Positions 45,308 through 55,500 of a stretch of 64,000 nucleotides of DNA are shown here, piece by piece. The notes below the pieces were generated by a model. It was not told where the DNA came from. It was given only the letters and a program-made list of their open reading frames with translations, and did not search any database. Origin of the DNA: Bovifimicola ammoniilytica (lineage in GTDB: Bacteria; Bacillota; Clostridia; Lachnospirales; Lachnospiraceae); assembly GCF_025567085.1 (NCBI RefSeq), contig NZ_JAOQJN010000005.1, positions 186,001-250,000 of the forward strand, read 5' to 3'. Made by a program: the position numbers and the translations under genes. The stretch's first letter is position 1. Each line of letters starts with the position of its first letter.

Positions 45308-45826
45308 ATGTCAGAAGCAAATTGGTATGTAGTTCATACCTATTCAGGTTACGAGAATAAGGTAAAGGCTAACATTGAAAAAACAATTGAAAACAGAAAA
45401 CTTCAAGATCAGATTTTAGAAGTTACAGTTCCTATGCAGGACGTTGTCGAAGTGAAAAACGGTGCTAAGAAACAGGTTTCTAAGAAAATGTTTCCTGGAT
45501 ATGTTCTTATTAATATGATAATGAACGATGACACATGGTATGTTGTTAGAAATACCAGAGGTGTTACAGGATTTGTAGGACCAGGATCTAAGCCGGTTCC
45601 TTTGACAGAAGCTGAGATGAAACCACTCGGAATCAAGGTCGATGAAGTAGTTGTTGATTTTGATTTAGGTGATACGGTTACAGTCACAAGCGGTGTTTGG
45701 GAAAATACAGTTGGTGTAATCAAACGTATTGACCATCACAAACAGATCGTTACAATCAATGTTGACATGTTTGGTCGTGAAACACCAGTAGAAATAAGTT
45801 TCACAGATGTAAAGAAGATGGATTAA
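45308..45826 (+). CDS. nusG: Transcription termination/antitermination protein NusG
   Basis: The 172-residue protein has the NGN domain (WYVVHTYSGYENKVKANIEK, MFPGYVLINM) and C-terminal KOW (DTVTVTSGVWENTVGVIKRI). It binds RNA polymerase and affects pausing. It begins 17 bases after secE with AAAGGTGA upstream. Confidence 0.97.
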   Translation: MSEANWYVVHTYSGYENKVKANIEKTIENRKLQDQILEVTVPMQDVVEVKNGAKKQVSKKMFPGYVLINMIMNDDTWYVVRNTRGVTGFVGPGSKPVPLTEAEMKPLGIKVDEVVVDFDLGDTVTVTSGVWENTVGVIKRIDHHKQIVTINVDMFGRETPVEISFTDVKKMD

Positions 45827-45852
45827 ATTCGCATTTATCTGCGAGTAATCAA

Positions 45853-45883
45853 GTGGGAGGATATTTTCTTCCGATAATACCAC
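45853..45883 (+). promoter_or_regulatory. Conserved hairpin before rplK
   Basis: GTGG and CCAC enclose GAGGA...TCTTCCG. The same design recurs before rplA at 46347, so it is likely a translational control or processing site of the L11-L1 unit. Confidence 0.5.
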
Positions 45884-45902
45884 AATTTTAGGAGGTGCCA
45901 TA

Positions 45903-46328
45903 ATGGCTAAGAAAGTAGAAGGATACATTAAATTACAGATCGCAGCTGGCAAAGCAACACCAGCACCACCAGTTGGTCCAGCACTTGGACAGCATGGTGT
46001 AAACATCGTACAGTTTACAAAAGAATTTAACGCTAGAACAGCAGATCAGGAAGGAATGATTATTCCTGTAGTTATTACTGTTTATGCAGACAGAAGCTTT
46101 AGCTTCATTACAAAAACCCCACCTGCAGCAGTATTATTAAAGAAAGCTTGCAAGATTCAGTCAGGTTCAGGTGTTCCTAACAAGAATAAAGTTGCAAAGA
46201 TTTCAAAAGCTGAGGTTCAGAAAATCGCTGAATTAAAGATGCCAGACTTAAATGCAGCATCAGTAGAAGCTGCAATTAGCATGATAGCTGGAACAGCTAG
46301 AAGCATGGGTATCGTTGTAGAAGATTAA
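45903..46328 (+). CDS. rplK: 50S ribosomal protein L11
   Basis: The 141-residue product is L11 at standard length (YIKLQIAAGKATPAPPVGPA, GQHGVNIVQF, GTARSMGIVVED). It forms the GTPase-associated centre with 23S rRNA. AGGAGGTG precedes the ATG. Confidence 0.98.
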   Translation: MAKKVEGYIKLQIAAGKATPAPPVGPALGQHGVNIVQFTKEFNARTADQEGMIIPVVITVYADRSFSFITKTPPAAVLLKKACKIQSGSGVPNKNKVAKISKAEVQKIAELKMPDLNAASVEAAISMIAGTARSMGIVVED

Positions 46329-46346
46329 GAAAATTAGAATGAAGAA

Positions 46347-46373
46347 GTGGGAGGAGTCTTCCGCTATTACCAC
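46347..46373 (+). promoter_or_regulatory. Conserved hairpin before rplA
   Basis: GTGGGAGGA...TCTTCCG...TTACCAC, matching the element before rplK except for a shorter centre. L1 is known to control its own operon by binding leader RNA; binding here is an inference. Confidence 0.5.
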
Positions 46374-46387
46374 TAGGAGGTTTTAGA

Positions 46388-47083
46388 ATGAAACGAGGAA
46401 AAAAATACTTAGAAGCTGCGAAAGCAATTGATCGCGCTACTTTATATGACTCAGCAGAAGCTGTAGCTTTAGTAAAGAAATCAGCAACTGCTAAATTTGA
46501 TGAGACAATCGAAGCTCATATCAGAACAGGTTGTGACGGACGTCATGCAGATCAGCAGATCAGAGGAGCTGTTGTATTACCACATGGTACAGGTAAGAAA
46601 GTAAGAGTACTTGTATTTGCTAAAGGTGCTAAGGCTGATGAAGCTACAGCAGCAGGTGCAGAATATGTTGGTGCTGAAGAACTTATTCCAAAGATTCAGA
46701 ATGATAACTGGTTTGATTTCGACGTTGTAGTTGCTACACCAGATATGATGGGTGTTGTTGGTCGTTTAGGTCGTGTACTTGGACCAAAAGGTTTAATGCC
46801 TAACCCAAAAGCTGGTACAGTTACAATGGACGTTACAAAAGCTGTTCAGGATATTAAAGCTGGTAAGATTGAATACAGACTTGACAAAACAAATATTATC
46901 CATGTGCCAATTGGAAAAGCTTCATTTACAGAAGAACAGTTAGCGGACAACTTCCAGACGCTTATTGATGCAATCAATAAAGCAAAACCTAGCACATTAA
47001 AAGGTCAGTATTTAAAGAGTATTACTCTTACATCTACAATGGGACCTGGTGTTAAGTTAAACGTAGCTAAGATTTCAGGCTAA
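46388..47083 (+). CDS. rplA: 50S ribosomal protein L1
   Basis: The 231-residue protein is L1 (RGKKYLEAAKAIDRATLYDS, GRVLGPKGLMPNPKAGTVT). It builds the L1 stalk and is a translational repressor in many bacteria. AGGAGG precedes the start. Confidence 0.98.
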   Translation: MKRGKKYLEAAKAIDRATLYDSAEAVALVKKSATAKFDETIEAHIRTGCDGRHADQQIRGAVVLPHGTGKKVRVLVFAKGAKADEATAAGAEYVGAEELIPKIQNDNWFDFDVVVATPDMMGVVGRLGRVLGPKGLMPNPKAGTVTMDVTKAVQDIKAGKIEYRLDKTNIIHVPIGKASFTEEQLADNFQTLIDAINKAKPSTLKGQYLKSITLTSTMGPGVKLNVAKISG

Positions 47084-47133
47084 TTAATAAAATATACACT
47101 TTATCATTTAGCAGAAATAAAGTTAAAAATTGA

Positions 47134-47162
47134 TTGACAATATATTTTATGTGTGTTAACAT
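47134..47162 (+). promoter_or_regulatory. SigA promoter of the L10 leader
   Basis: TTGACA, 17 bases, TAACAT. It lies right before the L10 leader. Confidence 0.7.
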
Positions 47163-47174
47163 ACACATTGTGTT

Positions 47175-47300
47175 TAAAGACCGAAGACAGCAGGTGTATC
47201 GCAAGGTACTCAAAGTATTTGCCCGCCGAGGATTTTAAAATAACTCATTGAGTATTTATACCTCTTTGTCTGAGCGCGCTTTGACAAAGAGGTTTTTATT
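47175..47300 (+). promoter_or_regulatory. L10 ribosomal protein leader with attenuator
   Basis: The characteristic ACCGAAGACAGCAGGTG and TGCCCGCCGAGG segments form the L10(L12)4 binding structure. A terminator CCTCTTTGTC/GACAAAGAGG with T-run follows at 47261-47300. Excess L10-L12 complex should favour termination before rplJ. The bases between 47301 and 47454 show only AT-rich spacer. Confidence 0.9.
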
Positions 47301-47454
47301 GTTAAGAAAACAATTTGTTGGGACTTACTTATATGGTAAATGCAACGAAATGATTTCTTGCATGATTTATATGTGATATATATGTGATATATATGGACTC
47401 TATGTTATAATCTTTTGTCTTTTTAAACACTACTAATATAAGGAGGCAAAATTC

Positions 47455-47949
47455 ATGGCTAAAGTAGAAATAAAGAAACCTATTGTTGATGAGATTTCTG
47501 AATTGCTTAAAGATGCAAAATCAGCCGTATTAGTTGATTATCGTGGACTTACTGTTGAACAGGACACAGCTCTTCGTAAACAGTTAAGAGAAGCAGGTGT
47601 TGTATACAAAGTATACAAGAACACAATGATTAACTTTGCTGTTAAAGGAACTGAGTTTGAAGAATTAAGCAAACATTTAGAAGGACCAACAGCAATAGCA
47701 GTATCTAATGAAGATGCTACAGCTCCAGCAAGAGTTTTATACAACTTTGCTAAAGATGCTGAAGCACTTGAACTTAAAGCAGGAGTAGTTGAAGGAACAT
47801 ATTATGATGCTGATGGAATCAAGCTTATCGCAACAATCCCATCAAGAGAAGAACTTCTTTCAAAATTCCTTGGAAGCATTCAGTCACCTATTACAAACTT
47901 TGCTCGTGTTATTAAGCAGATTGCTGAAAAAGAAGAAACAGTTGCATAA
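47455..47949 (+). CDS. rplJ: 50S ribosomal protein L10
   Basis: The 164-residue product is L10 (SAVLVDYRGLTVEQDTALRK, YKVYKNTMINFAVKGTEFEE). It anchors L7/L12 dimers on the ribosome and controls its own operon through the leader upstream. AAGGAGGC precedes the ATG. Confidence 0.98.
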   Translation: MAKVEIKKPIVDEISELLKDAKSAVLVDYRGLTVEQDTALRKQLREAGVVYKVYKNTMINFAVKGTEFEELSKHLEGPTAIAVSNEDATAPARVLYNFAKDAEALELKAGVVEGTYYDADGIKLIATIPSREELLSKFLGSIQSPITNFARVIKQIAEKEETVA

Positions 47950-48049
47950 TAGCGTCGCAGTTTGTATCTGATTTGAATTTGAATTAAAACGAGAAAGACC
48001 TTTATTGGTCTGCACAATTAAAAACATTTTAAATATGGAGGAATAAAAG

Positions 48050-48415
48050 ATGACAACTCAGGAAATTATTGAAGTAATCAAAGGTATGACAGTTTTAGAA
48101 TTAAACGATTTAGTTAAAGCTTGTGAAGAAGAATTTGGTGTTTCTGCAGCAGCAGGTGTTGTAGTAGCAGCAGCAGGTGCAGCAGGTGCAGCAGCAGATG
48201 AGAAATCTGAATTTGACGTAGAATTAACATCATATGGCGAGAAGAAGATGGACGTTATCAAACTTGCTAAGACAGCTTTAGGTTTAGGATTAAAAGAAGC
48301 TAAAGATGTTGTTGAATCAGCTCCAAAGGTTATCAAAGAAGCTGCTTCTAAAGAAGAAGCTGAAGATCTTAAAGCTAAATTCGAAGAAGTTGGTGCTACA
48401 ATTACATTAAAATAA
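48050..48415 (+). CDS. rplL: 50S ribosomal protein L7/L12
   Basis: The 121-residue protein has the N-terminal dimer domain, an Ala/Gly-rich hinge (AAAGVVVAAAGAAGAAA) and the C-terminal factor-binding domain (GLGLKEAKDVVESAPKVIKE). ATGGAGGAA precedes the start. A small hairpin AGACC/GGTCT lies in the rplJ-rplL spacer. Confidence 0.98.
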   Translation: MTTQEIIEVIKGMTVLELNDLVKACEEEFGVSAAAGVVVAAAGAAGAAADEKSEFDVELTSYGEKKMDVIKLAKTALGLGLKEAKDVVESAPKVIKEAASKEEAEDLKAKFEEVGATITLK

Positions 48416-48443
48416 TTTAGCGTGAATTTTGAATTTATAAGAG

Positions 48444-48472
48444 AGGCTATCACATATGTGGTAGCCTTTTTT
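48444..48472 (+). terminator. Terminator after rplL
   Basis: AGGCTATCACA pairs with TGTGGTAGCCT (one G-U) followed by TTTTTT. rpoB has its own promoter just downstream. Confidence 0.9.
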
Positions 48473-48502
48473 GATTACTAGGAAAATTCTAACAAAAAAT
48501 TC

Positions 48503-48531
48503 TTGACACAGAAAATCTACTGTGTTAAAAT
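48503..48531 (+). promoter_or_regulatory. SigA promoter of rpoBC
   Basis: Perfect TTGACA, 17 bases, TAAAAT. The leader holds a stem GAGAATAGG/CCTGTTCTT (with G-U pairs) near 48587-48614. Confidence 0.85.
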
Positions 48532-48646
48532 GGAAAATGCACTTTTATGTGTAGTAGGCTTTTTGTGCCTAAATAACGATACCTGTGAGAATAGGGACTC
48601 CAAACCTGTTCTTAATATATTATTATGATGCAAGGGGTGAATGTCG

Positions 48647-51600
48647 ATGGAGCAATACAGAATACGTCCGGTTAAATCAGGAAAAAGTGTTAGAATGAGT
48701 TACTCAAGACAGAAAGAGGTTCTTGAGATGCCTAACCTTATTGAAATCCAAAAGGATTCATATAAATGGTTTTTAACTGATGGACTAAAAGAAGTGTTTA
48801 ACGACATCTCACCAATTGAAGACTTTACAGAGCATTTAAGCTTAGAATTCGTAGATTTTCAGTTGTGTGAAGATGAAGCAAAGTATTCGATTGAGGAATG
48901 CAAGGAAAGAGATGCAACATATGCTGCACCACTTAAAGTTAAAGTAAGACTCAATAAGAAAGAAACTGGAGAAATCAGTGAACATGAAATATTCATGGGT
49001 GATTTACCATTGATGACTGCTACTGGAACATTTGTAATTAACGGTGCTGAACGTGTTATCGTAAGCCAGTTAGTTCGTTCTCCTGGCATCTATTATGGAA
49101 TTGCACATGATAAATTAGGTAAAGAATTATATTCATGTACTGTAATTCCAAACAGAGGTGCATGGTTAGAGTATGAAACAGACTCTAATGATGTATTTTA
49201 TGTGCGTGTTGACAGAACCAGAAAAGTTCCTGTTACAGTATTAATCAGAGCATTAGGTTATGGTACAAACGCAGAAATTATCGACTTATTTGGTGAAGAA
49301 CCAAAGATTTTAGCAAGCTTTACAAAAGACACTTCAGATAATTATCAGGATGGTCTTTTGGAATTATATAAAAAAATCCGTCCAGGCGAGCCGCTAGCTG
49401 TGGAGAGCGCGGAAAGCCTTATTTCTAGTATGTTCTTTGATGCTAGAAGATATGATTTAGCAAAAGTGGGACGTTATAAATTTAATAAGAAATTAGCCCT
49501 TAAGAATAGAATAAAAGGACATATCCTTAGTGAAGAAGTTATAGATGTAAACACAGGTGAAGTCCTTGCTGAAGCTGGAACAACTGTTACGGAAGAATTA
49601 GCAGTTAAGATTCAGAACGCTGCTGTACCATATGTAATGATACAGGGTGAAGAGAGAAACGTTAAAGTTATCTCTAATATGATGGTAGATATTAATGCAT
49701 ACGTAGATTTTGATTGTACAGAACTTGGTGTTACAGAAGATGTATTCTATCCTGTTTTAGCACAGATTCTCTCAGAAAATGAAACTGAAGAAGACTTAAA
49801 GGATGCAATTAAGAGAAACATTAATGAATTAATTCCTAAACATATAACAAAAGAAGATATTATTGCTTCTATTAACTATAATATGCATTTGGAAGCAGAT
49901 ATTGGTACATCAGATGATATCGATCATCTGGGTAACAGACGTATTCGTGCAGTAGGTGAATTATTACAGAACCAGTATAGAATCGGTTTATCAAGAATGG
50001 AGAGAGTTGTTCGTGAAAGAATGACAACTCAGGATATGGCTGATATTTCACCACAGGCACTTATTAATATTAAACCTGTAACAGCTGCTGTTAAAGAATT
50101 CTTCGGAAGTTCACAGTTGTCACAGTTCATGGATCAGAACAACCCTCTTGGTGAGTTAACTCATAAGAGACGTTTATCAGCACTTGGTCCAGGTGGTCTT
50201 TCAAGAGATAGAGCCGGATTCGAGGTTCGAGATGTTCACTACTCGCATTATGGTAGAATGTGTCCTATTGAGACACCTGAAGGTCCTAACATCGGTCTTA
50301 TTAACTCATTAGCAACATATGCAAGAATTAATGAGTACGGATTTATTGAAGCACCATATAGAAAGCTTGATAAGACAGATCCACTTAACCCTGTTGTAAC
50401 AGATGAGGTTGTATATCTTACAGCAGATGAAGAAGATAATTATGTAGTAGCTCAGGCTAATGAGCCATTAGATGCAGACGGACATTTTGTTAATACAAAT
50501 ATTTCCGGACGATACAGAGAAGAAACATCTGAATTCCAGAAGAAAGTGGTAGACTTAATGGACGTTTCTCCTAAGATGGTATTCTCAGTTGCAACATCAA
50601 TGATTCCTTTCCTTGAAAATGATGATGCTAACAGAGCATTAATGGGATCTAACATGCAGCGTCAGGCAGTTCCACTTTTAACGACTGAAGCACCAGTTGT
50701 AGGAACAGGTATTGAACATAAGGCTGCTGTTGACTCAGGTGTATGTGTACTTGCTAAACGTGCGGGTACTATAGAGCGTTCTACATCTAAAGATATAACA
50801 ATAAGATATGATGACGATAAGTCATTAGAAACATATAAATTAATTAAATTCTCAAGAAGTAACCAGAGTAACTGCTATAACCAGAAACCTATCGTATTCA
50901 AGGGTGAACACGTTGAAGCAGGTCAGGTAATTGCAGATGGTGCTTCTACAGCTAATGGAGAAATCGCATTAGGTAAGAATCCTCTTATTGGTTTCATGAC
51001 ATGGGAGGGTTACAACTACGAAGATGCCGTTCTTCTTAGTGAAAAACTTGTTCAGAATGATGTATACACATCAGTTCATATTGAAGAATATGAAGCAGAA
51101 TCAAGAGATACTAAATTAGGACCAGAAGAAATCACAAGAGATGTTCCAGGTGTTGGTGATGATGCACTTAAGAACCTTGATGAAAGAGGTATCATAAGAA
51201 TAGGTGCTGAAGTTAGAGCCGGAGATATTCTTGTTGGTAAGGTTACTCCTAAGGGAGAGACAGAACTTACAGCTGAAGAAAGATTACTTAGAGCAATCTT
51301 TGGTGAGAAAGCAAGAGAAGTAAGAGATACATCTCTTAAGGTTCCACATGGTGAATATGGTATCGTTGTAGATGCTAAGGTATTTACAAGAGAAAATGGT
51401 GATGAGTTAGCTCCAGGTGTTAATCAGACAGTTCGTATCTACATTGCACAGAAGAGAAAAATTTCTGTTGGTGATAAGATGGCCGGACGTCATGGTAACA
51501 AGGGTGTCGTTTCGAGAATATTACCAGTAGAAGATATGCCATTCTTACCAAACGGCCGACCACTTGATATCGTGCTTAACCCATTAGGTGTACCATCACG

Positions 51601-52495
51601 TATGAATATCGGACAGGTGTTAGAGATTCATTTAAGTCTTGCAGCAAAGGCATTAGGCTTTAACATTTCAACACCAGTATTCGATGGCGCCAAAGAAAAT
51701 GATATTATGGATACTCTTGACATGGCTAATGATTACGTTAACACAACATGGGAAGAGTTTGAAGCTAAATATAAAGACACAGTTGATCCTGAAATTATGC
51801 AGTATTTGTATGATAACAGAGCACATCGTGAAGAGTGGAAAGGCGTTCCAATTTCAAGAGATGGTAAAGTACAGTTAAGAGATGGACGTACAGGTGAATT
51901 CTTCGATGGTAAAGTTACAATCGGACATATGCATTACTTAAAACTTCACCATTTAGTAGATGATAAGATTCATGCACGTTCAACAGGTCCTTACTCACTT
52001 GTTACACAGCAGCCACTTGGTGGTAAAGCCCAATTCGGTGGACAGCGTTTCGGTGAAATGGAAGTTTGGGCACTTGAAGCATATGGTGCATCTTACACAC
52101 TTCAGGAGATACTTACAGTTAAGTCCGATGACGTTGTAGGTCGTGTTAAGACATATGAAGCAATTATTAAAGGTCTTAATATTCCTGAACCTGGTATTCC
52201 AGAGTCATTCAAGGTATTATTAAAAGAACTTCAGTCATTAGCACTTGATGTTAAGGTTCTCAGAGAAGATAATACAGAAGTTGAGATGAAAGAAAATGTT
52301 GACGAAGCAAGTATTTCATACAATTCAGTTATGTCTGATGATAACAGAAATTACAATCAGGGAAATGAAGATTTCGCTAAAATGGGTTATCAGGAACAGA
52401 GAATCGGTGATGACGGAATTGAAGATGTCGAAGCAGAAGAAAATGAAGATATTATGATTGAAGAATCAGATGATGATTCTTATGATGCAGAATAG
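48647..52495 (+). CDS. rpoB: DNA-directed RNA polymerase subunit beta
   Basis: The 1282-residue protein is RpoB. The rifampicin region (GSSQLSQFMDQNNPLGELTH, KRRLSALGPGGLSRDRAGFE) and C-terminal GGKAQFGGQRFGEMEVWALE are intact. Within the cluster, Ser, Asp, His and Ser at the usual resistance positions look wild-type. The last ~60 residues are a long acidic tail (NEDIMIEESDDDSYDAE). Start at 48647 is supported by AAGGGGTGA; ATG 48641 is too close to it. Confidence 0.97.
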   Translation: MEQYRIRPVKSGKSVRMSYSRQKEVLEMPNLIEIQKDSYKWFLTDGLKEVFNDISPIEDFTEHLSLEFVDFQLCEDEAKYSIEECKERDATYAAPLKVKVRLNKKETGEISEHEIFMGDLPLMTATGTFVINGAERVIVSQLVRSPGIYYGIAHDKLGKELYSCTVIPNRGAWLEYETDSNDVFYVRVDRTRKVPVTVLIRALGYGTNAEIIDLFGEEPKILASFTKDTSDNYQDGLLELYKKIRPGEPLAVESAESLISSMFFDARRYDLAKVGRYKFNKKLALKNRIKGHILSEEVIDVNTGEVLAEAGTTVTEELAVKIQNAAVPYVMIQGEERNVKVISNMMVDINAYVDFDCTELGVTEDVFYPVLAQILSENETEEDLKDAIKRNINELIPKHITKEDIIASINYNMHLEADIGTSDDIDHLGNRRIRAVGELLQNQYRIGLSRMERVVRERMTTQDMADISPQALINIKPVTAAVKEFFGSSQLSQFMDQNNPLGELTHKRRLSALGPGGLSRDRAGFEVRDVHYSHYGRMCPIETPEGPNIGLINSLATYARINEYGFIEAPYRKLDKTDPLNPVVTDEVVYLTADEEDNYVVAQANEPLDADGHFVNTNISGRYREETSEFQKKVVDLMDVSPKMVFSVATSMIPFLENDDANRALMGSNMQRQAVPLLTTEAPVVGTGIEHKAAVDSGVCVLAKRAGTIERSTSKDITIRYDDDKSLETYKLIKFSRSNQSNCYNQKPIVFKGEHVEAGQVIADGASTANGEIALGKNPLIGFMTWEGYNYEDAVLLSEKLVQNDVYTSVHIEEYEAESRDTKLGPEEITRDVPGVGDDALKNLDERGIIRIGAEVRAGDILVGKVTPKGETELTAEERLLRAIFGEKAREVRDTSLKVPHGEYGIVVDAKVFTRENGDELAPGVNQTVRIYIAQKRKISVGDKMAGRHGNKGVVSRILPVEDMPFLPNGRPLDIVLNPLGVPSRMNIGQVLEIHLSLAAKALGFNISTPVFDGAKENDIMDTLDMANDYVNTTWEEFEAKYKDTVDPEIMQYLYDNRAHREEWKGVPISRDGKVQLRDGRTGEFFDGKVTIGHMHYLKLHHLVDDKIHARSTGPYSLVTQQPLGGKAQFGGQRFGEMEVWALEAYGASYTLQEILTVKSDDVVGRVKTYEAIIKGLNIPEPGIPESFKVLLKELQSLALDVKVLREDNTEVEMKENVDEASISYNSVMSDDNRNYNQGNEDFAKMGYQEQRIGDDGIEDVEAEENEDIMIEESDDDSYDAE

Positions 52496-52510
52496 AAGGG
52501 AGTGTCTTAG

Positions 52511-55500
52511 ATGCCTGAAACAAATAAAGATACGTATCAGCAAATGACATTTGACAAAATCAGAATTGGTCTTGCATCTCCTGAGAAAATCAGAGAATGG
52601 TCAAGAGGAGAAGTTAAGAAACCTGAGACAATTAACTACAGAACATTAAAACCTGAAAGAGATGGTTTGTTCTGTGAGAAAATATTCGGACCAAGCAAAG
52701 ACTGGGAATGTCATTGTGGTAAATATAAGAAAATCAGATATAAAGGTGTTATTTGTGACAGATGTGGTGTTGAGGTAACAAAGGCAAGTGTTCGTAGAGA
52801 ACGTATGGGTTCTATCGAATTAGCTGCACCTGTATCACATATATGGTATTTTAAAGGTATTCCTAGCAGAATGGGACTTATCCTTGATTTATCACCAAGA
52901 GTACTTGAGAAAGTTTTATATTTTGCATCATATATTGTACTTGATGCAGGCGAAACTGAATTAATGTACAAACAGGTTCTCTCAGAGAAAGAATATAGAG
53001 AGGCATATGATAAATATGGTGATACATTCAGAGTAGGTATGGGAGCTGAAGCAATTGATGAATTGCTTTCGGCAATCGACCTTGAGAAAGAGTCAGAAGA
53101 GCTTAAGGTAGCTTTAAATGAATCTTCAGGACAGAAGAGAGCCAAGATTATTAAGAGACTTGAAGTAGTTGAAGCATTCAGGGCATCAGGTAACAAACCT
53201 GAATGGATGATTTTAAAAGTTATTCCTGTAATTCCACCAGATTTACGTCCTATGGTACAGCTTGATGGTGGTCGTTTCGCTACATCAGACTTAAATGATT
53301 TATACAGAAGAATTATTAACAGAAATAACCGTCTTGAGAGACTTCTTGAATTAGGAGCTCCAGAGATTATCGTTAGAAATGAAAAGAGAATGTTACAGGA
53401 AGCTGTTGATGCATTAATCGATAATGGTCGTCGTGGCCGTCCTGTTACAGGCCCTGGTAACAGAGCATTAAAATCTCTTTCAGATATGTTAAAAGGTAAA
53501 CAGGGACGTTTCCGTCAGAACCTCCTTGGTAAGCGTGTTGACTACTCAGGACGTTCAGTTATCGTAGTAGGACCTGAACTCAAGATTTACCAGTGTGGTC
53601 TTCCTAAGGAAATGGCAATCGAATTATTCAAACCATTTGTAATCCGTCAGTTAACAGCTAATGGAACAGCACATAACGTTAAGAGTGCTAAGAAGATGGT
53701 TGAGAGACTCCAGACAGAAGTTTGGGATGTATTAGAGGACGTTATTAAAGAACATCCTGTAATGCTTAACAGAGCACCTACACTTCATAGACTTGGTATT
53801 CAGGCATTTGAACCAATTCTTGTAGAGGGTAAAGCTATTAAGCTTCATCCACTTGTTTGTACAGCGTTCAACGCCGATTTCGATGGTGACCAGATGGCTG
53901 TGCATCTTCCATTATCAGTAGAGGCACAGGCAGAATGTAGATTCTTGCTTTTATCACCAAATAACCTCTTAAAACCATCTGATGGTGGTCCTGTTGCAGT
54001 TCCATCACAGGATATGGTACTTGGTATCTATTATTTAACACAGGAGAGACCTGGTGCAAAAGGTGAGGGTAAGATATTCAAGAGTATTAATGAAGCAATA
54101 CTTGCATATGAGAATGGTGCAATAACACTTCATGCTAAGATATTTATAAGAGTTACAAGAACAACTCCTGATGGAGAAGAGATAACTGGTATTATTAATA
54201 CCACACTTGGTAGATGTATTTTCAACGAAATACTTCCACAGGACTTAGGATTAACAAAGAGAGAATCTAAAGAAGATTATCTTAAACTTGAAGTTGATTA
54301 TCTTGTCAAGAAGAAGGAATTAAAAGGTATCCTTGAGAAAGTTATCAATATTCATGGTGCTACAAAGACAGCAGAGGTACTTGATGACATCAAAGCAATG
54401 GGTTACAAGTATTCAACAAGAGCTGCTATGACAGTTTCAATTTCAGATATGACTATTCCTAAGGAGAAAGCTCCACTTCTTAAAGAAGCAGAGGAAACAG
54501 TTGAGAAGATTACTAAGAACTTCCGTCGTGGTTTCATTACAGACGAAGAAAGATATAAAGAAGTAATCAAGACATGGCAGATAGCCGATGATAAGATTCA
54601 GAAAGCACTTATGGCAGGTCTTGATGATTATAATAACATTTATATGATGGCTGACTCAGGTGCTCGTGGTTCTGATAAACAGATTAAACAGTTAGCAGGT
54701 ATGCGTGGTCTTATGGCTGATACAACAGGTAAGACAATTGAATTACCTATCACATCTAACTTCCGTGAGGGTCTTGATGTTCTGGAATACTTCATTTCAG
54801 CACATGGTGCCAGAAAAGGTCTTTCAGATACAGCTCTTCGTACAGCCGATTCAGGATACTTAACAAGACGTCTTGTTGATGTATCGCAGGATTTAATTAT
54901 CAGAGAAGTCGATTGTAGCGAGGGTAAAGACATTCCTTATATGGAAATCACAGGTTTCCAGGAGGGAGCAGAAGTTACAGAGAGTCTTGAAGAAAGAATT
55001 ACAGGTCGTTATGCAGCAGAGACAATTACAGATGCAGAAGGTAATGTAATTGTTAAAGCTAATCATATGATTACACCTAAGCGTGCAGCTAAGGTTGTAG
55101 CAACAGGCAGAGAATCAGTTAAGATTCGTACAATTTTAACATGTAAATGCCACATCGGTGTATGTGCTAAATGTTATGGTGCAAATATGGCTACTGGTCA
55201 GGCAGTACAGGTTGGTGAAGCTGTTGGTATTATCGCAGCACAGTCAATCGGTGAACCTGGTACACAGCTTACAATGCGTACTTTCCATACAGGTGGTGTT
55301 GCCGGTGGAGATATTACACAGGGTCTTCCTCGTGTCGAGGAATTATTTGAAGCCAGAAAACCAAAGGGACTTGCAATTATCGCAGAATTTGGTGGCAAGG
55401 TTGAAGTTAAAGACACTAAGAAGAAACGTGAAATCATTATTACAAATGAAGAAACAGGCGAACAGAAAGCATATCTTATACCTTATGGTTCAAGAATTAA

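Noticed and set aside
47789..47971. 60-residue frame inside rplJ
   Set aside because: Overlaps L10 in another frame without SD or homology.
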